This document shows, in pieces, positions 33,939 to 42,767 of a stretch of DNA of 64,000 nt. This DNA comes from Actinomyces sp. HPA0247 (GTDB lineage Bacteria; Actinomycetota; Actinomycetes; Actinomycetales; Actinomycetaceae). The notes under the pieces were generated by a model. The model worked only from the letters and a program-made list of their open reading frames with translations. It did not search any database and had not been told where the DNA came from. The DNA is taken from assembly GCA_000411415.1 (NCBI GenBank), contig KE150450.1, forward strand, positions 1,066,932 through 1,130,931. The letters run 5' to 3'. Each line of letters opens with the position of its first letter. The first letter of the stretch is position 1. The translations under genes and the position numbers were made by a program.

Positions 33939-33958
33939 GTGAAACGTGGTAGTTTCAC
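33939..33958. promoter_or_regulatory. Operator-like palindrome ahead of the MFS gene
   Basis: GTGAAAC-N6-GTTTCAC is a perfect 7+7 inverted repeat, about 50 bp before the start codon. The regulator is unknown. Confidence 0.5.
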
Positions 33959-34009
33959 CCTGGACGCACACGCGCCACCGAGAACTCCCCACTGAAGGAG
34001 CCCGATTCC

Positions 34010-35359
34010 ATGAGCACAACGCCCATCGCCCGCCGCCGCGTGATCACGCGCCAAGTCGTCGAATGGGCGGCCTGGGACTGGGGCAGCGCCGCCTTCAACG
34101 CGGTCGCCACGACCTTCGTGTTCACGACCTACCTGACCAGCGACGGTGTCTTCACCGACTCGGGCACGGCCTCGACCTGGCTCAGTAACGGTATGACGAT
34201 CGCGGGCCTGTTCATCGCCCTCCTCGCCCCCATCACCGGCCAGCGCGCCGATCGACGAGGCCGGGGCGGAGTCTGGCTCGGATGGTTCACCGGGTTGGTC
34301 GTCGCCTGTATGCTCGCCATGTACTTCGTGCACCCCGAGTCGGTCCTCGGGCCCCGCGGCGCCCTCATGCTGGGTATTGCGCTGCTCGGCCTGGGTAACG
34401 TGTTCTTCGAGTTCGCCTCCGTCAACTACAACGCGATGCTGAACCACCTGGGGGAGAAGGAGGACCGCGGCAAGATCTCGGGCTTCGGCTGGGCGTCCGG
34501 CTACATCGGCGGCATCGTCCTGTTGCTCATCCTCTACGTGGGCCTCATCGGCGCGAACCTGCTGGGCGTGCCCACGGACGAGTACCTGCCCATCCGAATC
34601 TCTATGGTGATCGCGGCCCTGTGGTTCGGCGGCTTCGCGATCCCTGTCATCCTCCACCCGCCGCTGCCCAAGAAGGTCCACACCGGCGGCGATCACGAGT
34701 CGATCATCGACTCCTACAAGCTCCTGTGGCGCACGGTGCGCACCCTGAAGAACGAGGCCCCGCACACCCTCTTCTTCCTCATCGCCTCCGCCGTCTTCCG
34801 CGACGGCCTCGCCGGCGTCTTCACCTTCGGCGCGGTCCTAGCCAAGACCGCCTTCGGTTTCAGCGCCGGACAGGTCATGATCTTCGCGATCGCCGCGAAC
34901 ATCGTCGCCGGCCTCGCGACCGTCGCCTTCGGCTGGGTCGACGACAAGATCGGCCCGAAGAAGGTCATCATCCTGTCCCTGTGCGCGATGGTCGTCGCCG
35001 GCTTCGGCGTCTTCTTCCTGCACGCCCGCGGCCCCATCGTCTTCTGGACCCTCGGCCTGACCCTGTGCGTCTTCGTCGGCCCCACCCAGTCCGCGTCCCG
35101 TTCCTTCCTGTCGCGCATAATCCCCGCGGGCCGCGAGGGCGAGGTCTTCGGCCTCTACGCGACGACCGGCCGCGCCGTGTCCTTCATGGCGCCCGCGATG
35201 TACAGCCTGTTCCTCATGCTCGGCAAGCGTATGACGCCCGCCGGAGCGGATTACACGTACTGGGGCATCCTCGGCATCATGCTGATCCTCGGCATCGGCC
35301 TGGCCCTCACGATCCCCGTGAAGGCAGACCGCGCGACCCTGCACCACATGGAGGGCTGA
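34010..35359 (+). CDS. MFS transporter, UMF1/Atg22-like
   Basis: This 449-residue protein has 12 transmembrane helices. The N-terminal EWAAWDWGSAAFNAVATTFVF, the loop GQRADRRGRGG, NVFFEFASVNYNAMLNHL and the GFGWASGYIGG segment are typical of the UMF1 group. The substrate is unknown. GGAG is seen about 10 nt before the ATG. It contains one copy of the ACGAGGCCGGGG 12-mer within coding DNA (34255-34266). Confidence 0.88.
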   Translation: MSTTPIARRRVITRQVVEWAAWDWGSAAFNAVATTFVFTTYLTSDGVFTDSGTASTWLSNGMTIAGLFIALLAPITGQRADRRGRGGVWLGWFTGLVVACMLAMYFVHPESVLGPRGALMLGIALLGLGNVFFEFASVNYNAMLNHLGEKEDRGKISGFGWASGYIGGIVLLLILYVGLIGANLLGVPTDEYLPIRISMVIAALWFGGFAIPVILHPPLPKKVHTGGDHESIIDSYKLLWRTVRTLKNEAPHTLFFLIASAVFRDGLAGVFTFGAVLAKTAFGFSAGQVMIFAIAANIVAGLATVAFGWVDDKIGPKKVIILSLCAMVVAGFGVFFLHARGPIVFWTLGLTLCVFVGPTQSASRSFLSRIIPAGREGEVFGLYATTGRAVSFMAPAMYSLFLMLGKRMTPAGADYTYWGILGIMLILGIGLALTIPVKADRATLHHMEG

Positions 35360-35441
35360 GCTCCTCGACGAGGCGCCCGCACCCGCGCGCGACGTCCCCG
35401 GCGCAACCGAGTGATCCTCGGGCGTCGGGGACGATCCTGTA

Positions 35442-36872
35442 TCAATGCGCTGATGGCGATGCGGGGGTGAACGCGACGAGGCTCTCCTTTGTGACTCCCA
35501 CGAGGAGATCGTCGTAGACCCACGTGAGGTTGGTGGCCTCGTCGAGTTGCTCCGACCTGTTCGTCACGTTGTCCGCCATCGCAAACACGAACGCGGGAGT
35601 GCCTGCGGGACCCGCGCCCCGAAGGTAGAGGACGCTGCCGTCAGCGCTGGAGCGCATCGCGACGGACGAGAAGAAGTTGGGCTGGCTGCTCTCCTTCAGG
35701 AATGCCCCGTCAGGTTGCATGCTGAGGGACTCGCCGGTGGACGTGGAGACCTCAAGTGATGGTGGCGAGTGATCGGTGGCTCCCTCGGCGCTGACGAAGC
35801 TCGTCGTCCAGGGGGCGGTCTCCTTCGTATAGAAAGATCTGAGCTGCTCGAGCGTCGGCAACGAGGCGTCGCTCGTGGGACGGACCCAGTCGATTGTTAT
35901 CTTGTACGTGTCGACGACGGTGCCGCTCGGATCGTAGGCGGTCACCGTGTTGCCGTCTCTCAGCACGGCCACGCCGTCGCTCGCAAGCGTGACCTGAGGC
36001 TTGATCTCCTCGTCCTTCGACGGGGGCGTGCCGAGGGTCCGTAGCTCCCCGGTGCGCGGATCGATGAGCTGCGGGGCAGCGTGCGACACATCGACGGGCA
36101 CGAGTACCGAGGTGTTCTCCCCGCTGCCAGTGAGCGCGTCCGTCGGGTGTGTGATGGGGGAGAGGAACGTTAATCCGGTGCGGTTTTGAGGCGAGGTCCT
36201 CGTGCTCCATCGTTGGGTCCACGTGCCCGCCTCGTTCGTCCAGCCGCTGCAGGTTTCGACGGTGTCACACGTGACCACGACGCCCTGGGTGAACCCCATG
36301 GGCAGGTCGTCGCCCCAGGGGACGTGGGTCTGATCGCCGGTCGTCTTATCGACGAGGAGTGGGCCGATGATGAGGTGTGTGTCGGTGGAGAGAAACTCGG
36401 GGAATACGTAGGTGCGCAGACGCGGTGGGCGTGGCCCGGTGGACGTCCACAGGGCGCTCGGCTCGGTGCCCGACACGTCGTAGGCCGAGATCGTCGTGAC
36501 GGGATTCGAATTTGGGCCGTAGGACACGGCGTAGAGCGTGGAGCCCTCCGCGAACAGCCGCGGTGGTACGGCGGCGGCTGCAGCATCGAAGGGCTGCGTC
36601 CATGCGACGGCAACTCCCGAGGCCCACTCCGGGGAGATGGTGCGCGTGTCCTTCGCTGTACCGTGGTAGCCCGTCAGAGAGGAATTCCCCCAGTTCACGT
36701 CTGCGCTCGGCCAGGTGCGCCGCACGACGTGCTGGTCGCACATGTTCAGGATGAATGCCAGTATGAAGGCCACCCAGGTGAGGAGAAAAAAGCTCAGCCA
36801 CGGGACGTGACTCCGTCTGCGAGGAGCGCGTGACGCCTCGGGGTGCGTGTCCATCGAATCGTTGCTGCTCAC
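35442..36872 (-). CDS. Membrane-anchored paralogue 1 of a five-member family (unknown function)
   Basis: 476 residues: a short basic cytosolic head, one transmembrane helix at about residues 22-43, then an extracellular domain of about 430 residues built of repeated beta-strand segments, probably propeller-like. Shared family marks are TISPEWASGVAVAW, YDVSGTEPSALW, VDKTTGDQTHVPWG, LIDPRTGELRTL and the C-terminal TWVYDDLLVGVTKESLVAFTPAS. The GTG start at 36872 has AAGGAA upstream and gives VSSNDS, like MSNDD in the sisters. Last gene of the minus-strand run. Confidence 0.75.
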   Translation of the reverse strand: MSSNDSMDTHPEASRAPRRRSHVPWLSFFLLTWVAFILAFILNMCDQHVVRRTWPSADVNWGNSSLTGYHGTAKDTRTISPEWASGVAVAWTQPFDAAAAAVPPRLFAEGSTLYAVSYGPNSNPVTTISAYDVSGTEPSALWTSTGPRPPRLRTYVFPEFLSTDTHLIIGPLLVDKTTGDQTHVPWGDDLPMGFTQGVVVTCDTVETCSGWTNEAGTWTQRWSTRTSPQNRTGLTFLSPITHPTDALTGSGENTSVLVPVDVSHAAPQLIDPRTGELRTLGTPPSKDEEIKPQVTLASDGVAVLRDGNTVTAYDPSGTVVDTYKITIDWVRPTSDASLPTLEQLRSFYTKETAPWTTSFVSAEGATDHSPPSLEVSTSTGESLSMQPDGAFLKESSQPNFFSSVAMRSSADGSVLYLRGAGPAGTPAFVFAMADNVTNRSEQLDEATNLTWVYDDLLVGVTKESLVAFTPASPSAH

Positions 36873-36903
36873 GAATCGTTCCTTCCGCTCAGGAGTGCCA
36901 CTG

Positions 36904-38364
36904 TCACGCCGTGTGCGGCGTAAAAGCCACGATCGTGTCGTCGACGACGCCGACGAGGAGGTCATCGAACACCCAGGTGAGGTACTCGGCGCCGTTGAGC
37001 TCCTCAGAGACGTACGCGGCCCCGGTCCTCGTGTCGACGAAGACGAATCCGCCCTGCCCCTGCTGTGTGTTGAACTTCGCGAACACCACATCCGCTCCGG
37101 GGCTGACGCGAATTTCAGAGGGGACGTAGGCCACGTATGTGCGGCCCAGGTTGTTGTCGTTGGGGCACACCGGGCGGCTGGGGCTACCGTCGGTTGGAGT
37201 GATCGTGAGGATGGGGCATCGCTCTCCCTGCGCCCTGTTGACCTGTGTCACCGTTGCCGTCGCCCACGTCGGGGCATCCCCGGCGAAGAACCCCTGAATG
37301 TCGGAGGTGGAGGGGAGGGTGTCGTCGTTTGTCGTCATGCGCCCGCCCGTTGAGGCAGGCTGCATTCCCACGAGGAACCCACCCGCATCGAAGGTGAGAG
37401 CCGTGTACGCGTCGTAAGTGACGACGCCGTCGCGCGCGAGGAGCACATTACGAGGGTTGTTCGTGTCATAGGAGGCGGGATCCTCGAGGTCTGTCACCAC
37501 TCCTGTGCGCGGATCGATGAACTGGGCCGGATGCTCGCTTGTTTTGATCGGCAGGAGTACGCTCGTCGTCTCATTGTCTGTGACGACCCTGCTGGTGGGA
37601 TGGGTGATCCTGTCTGAGCTCAGATTGTCGAAGGACTGCATCGCCGTCCAGGAGCTCCACTGTTGCGTCCATCCGGAGGAGACCCGTGCCCAGCCCTTGC
37701 ACGTCCATATCCCGTCGCAGGTCACGACAATGCCGTCAGCGAAGGCGATCGGCTTCGTGTTCTCCCAGGGTGTAGAGGCAATGTGACCGGTGGCCTTGTC
37801 GATGGTGAGGGTGTTAAACGCGATGTCCGTGTCGGTGACGACGAATTCAGAAGTTTCGACGTAACGGGTGTTCTGCGCGGTTGCGGACCATAGTTGGCGG
37901 GGCTCGGTGCCGGACAGGTCGTATGCCTGCGCCACGACGGTCGGAGAGGACCCCTGCCGGGACTCAAAGGTGGCATAGAGCGTGCTTCCTTCGGCGTGGA
38001 GGAAGACGACGGGGCTCGTATCGCCTGGGGTGAGGGGGATGCGCCACGCCGTCTCGATGCCCGAGGCCCAGTTGGGAGACAGGAGGTGCGTATTGATCGC
38101 CTGCCCGCCATAGCCTGCGGTCGGGGCGTTCGTGTCGTACGTCCGCGCAGTGCGCTGCAACGACGGATCGTTGGAGTGGGAGGGCCAGATCCACGAGCCG
38201 ACGAGAACAACGAGAATGACGACGGCGAGTGTTGTCACGATGTGCGGCAGCGAGAACAGATGTTTCTCGCGAGAAAACTGCTCGGCGGGCGCGTGACGCA
38301 CCATCCCCGTGCCCTGCTCGCGCGAGGGGACGCGTGGGGGTGGGGTGTGATCGCCATTGCTCAT
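36904..38364 (-). CDS. Membrane-anchored paralogue 2 (unknown function)
   Basis: 486 residues. The transmembrane helix is at about 39-60. Shared marks are TGYGGQ-like AGYGGQAINTHLLSPNWASG, YDLSGTEPRQLW, IDKATGHIASTPW, VVTCDGIWTCKGW, FIDPRTGVVTDL and LTWVFDDLLVGVVDDTIVAFTP. The paired cysteines in VVTCDxxxTCxGW occur in all five members and may form a disulfide outside the cell. The start is preceded by GTGATAGAAAC, a leader motif also ahead of paralogues 4 and 5. Confidence 0.75.
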   Translation of the reverse strand: MSNGDHTPPPRVPSREQGTGMVRHAPAEQFSREKHLFSLPHIVTTLAVVILVVLVGSWIWPSHSNDPSLQRTARTYDTNAPTAGYGGQAINTHLLSPNWASGIETAWRIPLTPGDTSPVVFLHAEGSTLYATFESRQGSSPTVVAQAYDLSGTEPRQLWSATAQNTRYVETSEFVVTDTDIAFNTLTIDKATGHIASTPWENTKPIAFADGIVVTCDGIWTCKGWARVSSGWTQQWSSWTAMQSFDNLSSDRITHPTSRVVTDNETTSVLLPIKTSEHPAQFIDPRTGVVTDLEDPASYDTNNPRNVLLARDGVVTYDAYTALTFDAGGFLVGMQPASTGGRMTTNDDTLPSTSDIQGFFAGDAPTWATATVTQVNRAQGERCPILTITPTDGSPSRPVCPNDNNLGRTYVAYVPSEIRVSPGADVVFAKFNTQQGQGGFVFVDTRTGAAYVSEELNGAEYLTWVFDDLLVGVVDDTIVAFTPHTA

Positions 38365-38397
38365 GAGTAGTTTCTATCACACCCGGGGTGGGTGGTG

Positions 38398-40230
38398 TTA
38401 CGACGACGCCGGCACGAATGCCGTGAGTCCACTGTCGGTCATCCCGATGAGCATGTCATCGAAGACCCACATGGTCTTATCCATCGCATTGAGTTCGGAT
38501 GACGTATAGGTGAGCCCGTTGGCGATGTCGATGAAATACTTGCTCTTGTCCTCGCGCGTAAAAGCGTCGATATAGAGAGCTGATCCGTCGGCGCTGACGC
38601 GCAGCTGGCGTGGTTTCATCACGCAGTACTCGGTCGCGTAACGGCGAAGCTCCTCCGGGAGGTGGGTCTTACGCGTCGATCCGCCAGCGGAGAGAGTGGC
38701 CACAAGCTTGCAGTCGTTGTCGCGGTCCAGTTCGACCGTACCGCTCGACCATTTCGCTTCCCCCTCGGTCATGTACTTTTTGAGTCCTGAGATGCTCGGG
38801 TACGTCCCGTCATCACTGACCACCGGCAGAAGAAGCATGCGCGGCGCGCTGAACGTGGACTGCAAGGTTCCGTCACTGTCGAAGAGAGAGCCATGCGACT
38901 TGACGTTGTCGAAGACGAGGTAACCGTCGGACGCGACTTCGACGCTCGGGGACTTACTGTCTTCGTCTGAGCCGCTCAGGGTGGTCAGCTCGCCCGTATG
39001 GATGTGAATGATCTGGGGACGTTGCGAAAAGCGCGTCGGGAGCAGGGCGGAGGTGTGCTCCCCGCTACCCGAGAGCACGAACTGAGAGGGCACGTAATCC
39101 AAGAAATGTTGCTCCAACCCGCTTTCACTCAGCTGCCCTGTTGGTGTTGTCCACAGGGTCGTCCATTCGCCGGCCGCCCTCGTCCACCCGTTGCAGGTGG
39201 ACGGCGGTGTGCAGGTCACGAGGATGCCGTCGGCATATGCGAGGGGAAAAGCCGCACCCCAGGGGGCTTGGGTCTGCTCACCAGTCGTCTTGTCGATGAT
39301 GACGTCGCGGAAGAAGACGCTGTCGTCGCTCGAGACAAACGCGGGCGTGTAGGGGCTGGATACGTCACTCGCTGAGGGGCCGGTCGAAGACCATAGGAGG
39401 GCGGGTTGTTCCCCTGACACATCGTAGGCAGTGACGGTGACGGCTTGGCTGGAGTCGCCCTCGGGAGAGCCTGGACCGACGAGGTAGACGGTCGAACCGT
39501 CGACGTACATCTGGGGTGGGAGAGCGGAGTGCTGCTCCGGAATGGGCAGCGTCCATGCGGTGGCCACGCCCGAGGCCCACTGAGGCGATATCGAGTGCGT
39601 GTTCGTGGCGCTCCCGCGGTATCCGGGTGCGCGGGCGGGCAGGTTCGCCGCATGTTCGCGCGCGTCCGTGCTCGTCGCGGCGGTGGAGTCCGCCGACGGC
39701 TTCGACGAAGGCGCCGACGAGGACCCGAACAGGCCGGGAGCGAAGAGAACGATCCCAAAGTTGAGCGTGGCGACGCAGGCGAGCACGATCATAACGACGG
39801 ATGGCTTGCGCTTGACAGCTTCCGTGTCGACCCGCGTCCCGGAGGACTCCGGCCTCGGGGTGTGGAGCGCCGTCGGTGTTTCATCGCCAGCGGGCTGCTC
39901 CTGAGACGAGGCCGTGGCGACGGTCGGGGAAGCGGTGTCGTTCGAGGTGGGCGCAGTCTCCTCCGAGGAGAGCCCGTCCGGCGTCAGAGCGTCTACGGGC
40001 AGGGCGGCGTCGGCCTCGTCGGTGAGCGGTGATGGGGTCTCGGCGAGGAGATCATCCAAGTCCGGCAGTGGCGCCAACTCCGGCAGAGGCGCGAGGTCAG
40101 GCAGCGGCGTGAACCCGGGCAATTCCCCGAACTCGGGGAAGTCGGGCGCGTGTATATCCGCGTTCGGCGTATCGGAGGGGCGAGTGCGCGCCTCGTCGTC
40201 GGAACCGCGGTGGAGGTCATCGTTGCTCAT
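38398..40230 (-). CDS. Membrane-anchored paralogue 3 with acidic Pro/Leu-rich cytosolic head
   Basis: 610 residues. The cytosolic part (1-140) is acidic and carries a repeat based on PLPELAPLPDL (about 36-65). The transmembrane helix is at about 148-170. The outer domain has YRGSATNTHSISPQWASGVATAW, YDVSGEQPALLW, IDKTTGEQTQAPWG, VTCTPPSTCNGW and MWVFDDMLIGMTDSGLTAFVPASS. The last segment is almost the same as in paralogue 4, so these two are the most recent duplicates. Function not known. Confidence 0.75.
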   Translation of the reverse strand: MSNDDLHRGSDDEARTRPSDTPNADIHAPDFPEFGELPGFTPLPDLAPLPELAPLPDLDDLLAETPSPLTDEADAALPVDALTPDGLSSEETAPTSNDTASPTVATASSQEQPAGDETPTALHTPRPESSGTRVDTEAVKRKPSVVMIVLACVATLNFGIVLFAPGLFGSSSAPSSKPSADSTAATSTDAREHAANLPARAPGYRGSATNTHSISPQWASGVATAWTLPIPEQHSALPPQMYVDGSTVYLVGPGSPEGDSSQAVTVTAYDVSGEQPALLWSSTGPSASDVSSPYTPAFVSSDDSVFFRDVIIDKTTGEQTQAPWGAAFPLAYADGILVTCTPPSTCNGWTRAAGEWTTLWTTPTGQLSESGLEQHFLDYVPSQFVLSGSGEHTSALLPTRFSQRPQIIHIHTGELTTLSGSDEDSKSPSVEVASDGYLVFDNVKSHGSLFDSDGTLQSTFSAPRMLLLPVVSDDGTYPSISGLKKYMTEGEAKWSSGTVELDRDNDCKLVATLSAGGSTRKTHLPEELRRYATEYCVMKPRQLRVSADGSALYIDAFTREDKSKYFIDIANGLTYTSSELNAMDKTMWVFDDMLIGMTDSGLTAFVPASS

Positions 40231-40280
40231 GAGTTGTTTCTCTGAGAGGGCAGTCGTGGTCTGGTCATAGGACGGTGATC

Positions 40281-42215
40281 TCAGGAGGACGCTGGCACGA
40301 ATGCCGTGAGTCCGCTGTCGGTCAAGCCGATGAGCATGTCATCGAAGACCCACATGGTCTGTTTCGGCAGGTTGAGAAGGTTTGATGTGTAGGTGAGCCC
40401 GTTGGCGGTATCGATGAAGTACCGGCTCTGGTCCTGGTAGGTGAAGGTATCGGCGTAGAGGACCGAACCATCCGCGCTGACGCGGACCTCCTTCGGGCTG
40501 AAGAGGCACGTGCTGGTCATGTATGGGCTCAGCACGCCGGGGACTGGAGTCGTGCGCGTCGACCCGTCGGAGGTGAGGGTGACCTGGATGGAACAGTCGT
40601 CCTTATCCACGAGGCCTACTGTTCCTGTCGCCCAATTCGCGGTCTTCTTCGTCATGAAGGTCTTGATGTCAGCGGTGCTCGGCTGGTTGCCGTCACGGCT
40701 GACTGCGGGTAGACGCAGATATTCATCGTTTGAGTATGTGGATTGGCGGGCCCCCGAGCTGTCGGTGAGGAACCCCTGCTTCTTGCTGACGTCGGTGATG
40801 ACGAAGCCGTCGGTCGCCACCTCGACGTATTGGCCCAAGCCTGACTGGGCGGGGCTGGGCAGGTACGTTGTCTTACCGGTATGGATGTTGATGATCTGCG
40901 GGGTTTCCTGATAGCTGGAGGGGACCAGGACGGAGGCGAGTTCACCCGTGCCGGAGCGTGTGGTGCCTGCGGGCGCATAGTCCAAACCCTGGTTACTCAA
41001 CCCGTAGGACGTCTGTGGATTCGTTGTCGTCGTCCACAGATTCGTCCACTCGCCGGAGGTTTGCATCCACCCGCGGCACGAGGATGTCGTCGAGCAGGTC
41101 ACCACGATGCCGTCGGCCTGCGCGAGGGGAAAATCATCGCCCCACGGGGCCTGTGTCTGCTCGCCGGTCGCCTTGTCGATGACCACGTCGTGGAAAAAGA
41201 GCTGGGTCTCGCTCGACACGAACGCGGGTGTGTACGTCATGATCGCGGAGTTTTCCGTGGGGCCGACCGTGTCCCACAGGAGGGTGGGTTCCTCCCCGGA
41301 CAGGTCGTAGGCCTGAGTTCTGACGGCGGAACCGCGCTGGCCCTCGATCGTGTCGTCGCCGGCGATGTAGAGGACCTGACCCTCGGCGAACATCTGCGGT
41401 CCGAACTCAGTCATTTCTGACGGCAGCTCGAGCGTCCACGCGGTGGCCACGCCCGAGGCCCACTGAGGCGATATTGAGTGCGTGTTCGTGGCGCTCCCGC
41501 GGTATCCGGGGGAGCGGGTCCGCAGATCCGCCGCATGCTCGCGCACCTCGGAGTCCGCCTGTGTGCTGGCGCTCGACGAGGTCTGCGTACCCCAAGGTGT
41601 CGATGATGAACCGTCGCGAGTGGACGAGAGAAACGACGCGCCCAAGCCGATCGCGATGAGAGCGACGAACGCGATGAGGAGGTTCGGCTTTTTCTGCCTC
41701 GGGGGCACCGAGGCTCGCGGGGTCCTCGCGGGCGTGGGCCCGACGGTGATGGCCGGCTGCGGTGCCTGCGTGGCTGCGGGCTGCCTCCTCGGCGAGGCCG
41801 TGGCGGCGGTCGGACGCGATTCCTGCTTGTTTGCGGACCGTTTTTGCGACGAGGCCGTGGCGGCTTTGTGGGAGGCGCTGTGCGTCCGGGCTGTCGCAGC
41901 TCCCGCCGTCGGTGCAGATCCCGTCTCAGGGACTGCGTCTGGCTGAGGGACGTCGGTCGGCACGGGCGGTGTGACGCGAAGGAACTCGTCGAGGTCCGGC
42001 ATCTCCAGGTCCGGCATCACGATCTCTGGCATCGCCGACTCCTGCAACGCGTCCAACTCTGGCAGCGGCGCAAGTTCGGGCAGATCTGCGAACCCCGGAA
42101 GATCCCCAAAGCCGGGGAGTGCTGAGATATCGAGCTGCGACAGGTCATCCCACGCGTCGGAAGAGTGAACGCGTGCTGCGTCGTCGGACGTGTGGCGGAG
42201 GTCGTCGTTGCTCAT
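40281..42215 (-). CDS. Membrane-anchored paralogue 4 with acidic Pro/Leu-rich head
   Basis: 644 residues. The head has GFGDLPGFADLPELAPLPEL and then EIVMPDLEMPDLDEF, a Ser/Thr/Ala-rich stretch and a transmembrane helix at about 178-197. The outer domain mirrors paralogue 3 (GYRGSATNTHSISPQWASG, IDKATGEQTQAPWGDDFP, TMWVFDDMLIGLTDSGLTAF). The upstream leader is GTGGTAGAAAC a few nt before the ATG. The long head may sense or bind a cytosolic partner; this is speculation. Confidence 0.75.
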   Translation of the reverse strand: MSNDDLRHTSDDAARVHSSDAWDDLSQLDISALPGFGDLPGFADLPELAPLPELDALQESAMPEIVMPDLEMPDLDEFLRVTPPVPTDVPQPDAVPETGSAPTAGAATARTHSASHKAATASSQKRSANKQESRPTAATASPRRQPAATQAPQPAITVGPTPARTPRASVPPRQKKPNLLIAFVALIAIGLGASFLSSTRDGSSSTPWGTQTSSSASTQADSEVREHAADLRTRSPGYRGSATNTHSISPQWASGVATAWTLELPSEMTEFGPQMFAEGQVLYIAGDDTIEGQRGSAVRTQAYDLSGEEPTLLWDTVGPTENSAIMTYTPAFVSSETQLFFHDVVIDKATGEQTQAPWGDDFPLAQADGIVVTCSTTSSCRGWMQTSGEWTNLWTTTTNPQTSYGLSNQGLDYAPAGTTRSGTGELASVLVPSSYQETPQIINIHTGKTTYLPSPAQSGLGQYVEVATDGFVITDVSKKQGFLTDSSGARQSTYSNDEYLRLPAVSRDGNQPSTADIKTFMTKKTANWATGTVGLVDKDDCSIQVTLTSDGSTRTTPVPGVLSPYMTSTCLFSPKEVRVSADGSVLYADTFTYQDQSRYFIDTANGLTYTSNLLNLPKQTMWVFDDMLIGLTDSGLTAFVPASS

Positions 42216-42257
42216 AACACGTTTCTACCACGCTGCGTCCCGGCGGGCGCTCGCGGG

Positions 42258-42752
42258 CTAGCCCTCGGCGCGCACCATGAGGGCACTGGCGAGCGCGGCC
42301 ACGCCCTCGCCTCGTCCCGTGAAACCCAGGTGATCCGAGGTCGTCGCCGACACGGTGACCGTGCCGCCCACGATCTCGCTCATGACGGCGCAGGCCTCGG
42401 GCAGGCGAGCCGCCATGCGAGGCCGGTTCCCCACGACCTGCACGGTCGCGTTGCCCAGAACCCAGCCGGCCTCGGCGGCCATGCGGCGCACCTCCTCAAG
42501 CAGTGCGCGCCCCGACGCCCCCGCCCACTCCGGGCGATCCACGCCAAAGACCGTGCCGAGCTCGCCCAGACCCGTCGCCAGCAGCATCGCGTCGCACAGC
42601 GCGTGCGCGGCCACATCCGCGTCCGAATGCCCCTCAAGAGGACGCTCTCCCGGCCACTCCAGGCACGCGACCATGAGCGTGCGCGGCGAGTCGGGAGCGG
42701 CGAACGCGTGGACGTCGACCGCTTGGCCGATGCGGAAAGGAAGTTCAGTCAT
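42258..42752 (-). CDS. ispF: 2-C-methyl-D-erythritol 2,4-cyclodiphosphate synthase
   Basis: 164 residues; it closes CDP-ME2P to MEcPP in isoprenoid synthesis. Metal-binding DVHAF and the [17 protein letters not shown] segment are present, as is the C-terminal [17 protein letters not shown]. It lies between paralogue 5 (15 bp upstream) and paralogue 4 (42 bp downstream) on the same strand, so it is probably co-transcribed with them rather than with ispD. Confidence 0.95.
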   Translation of the reverse strand: MTELPFRIGQAVDVHAFAAPDSPRTLMVACLEWPGERPLEGHSDADVAAHALCDAMLLATGLGELGTVFGVDRPEWAGASGRALLEEVRRMAAEAGWVLGNATVQVVGNRPRMAARLPEACAVMSEIVGGTVTVSATTSDHLGFTGRGEGVAALASALMVRAEG

Positions 42753-42767
42753 GGCACCAGGGTAGCG

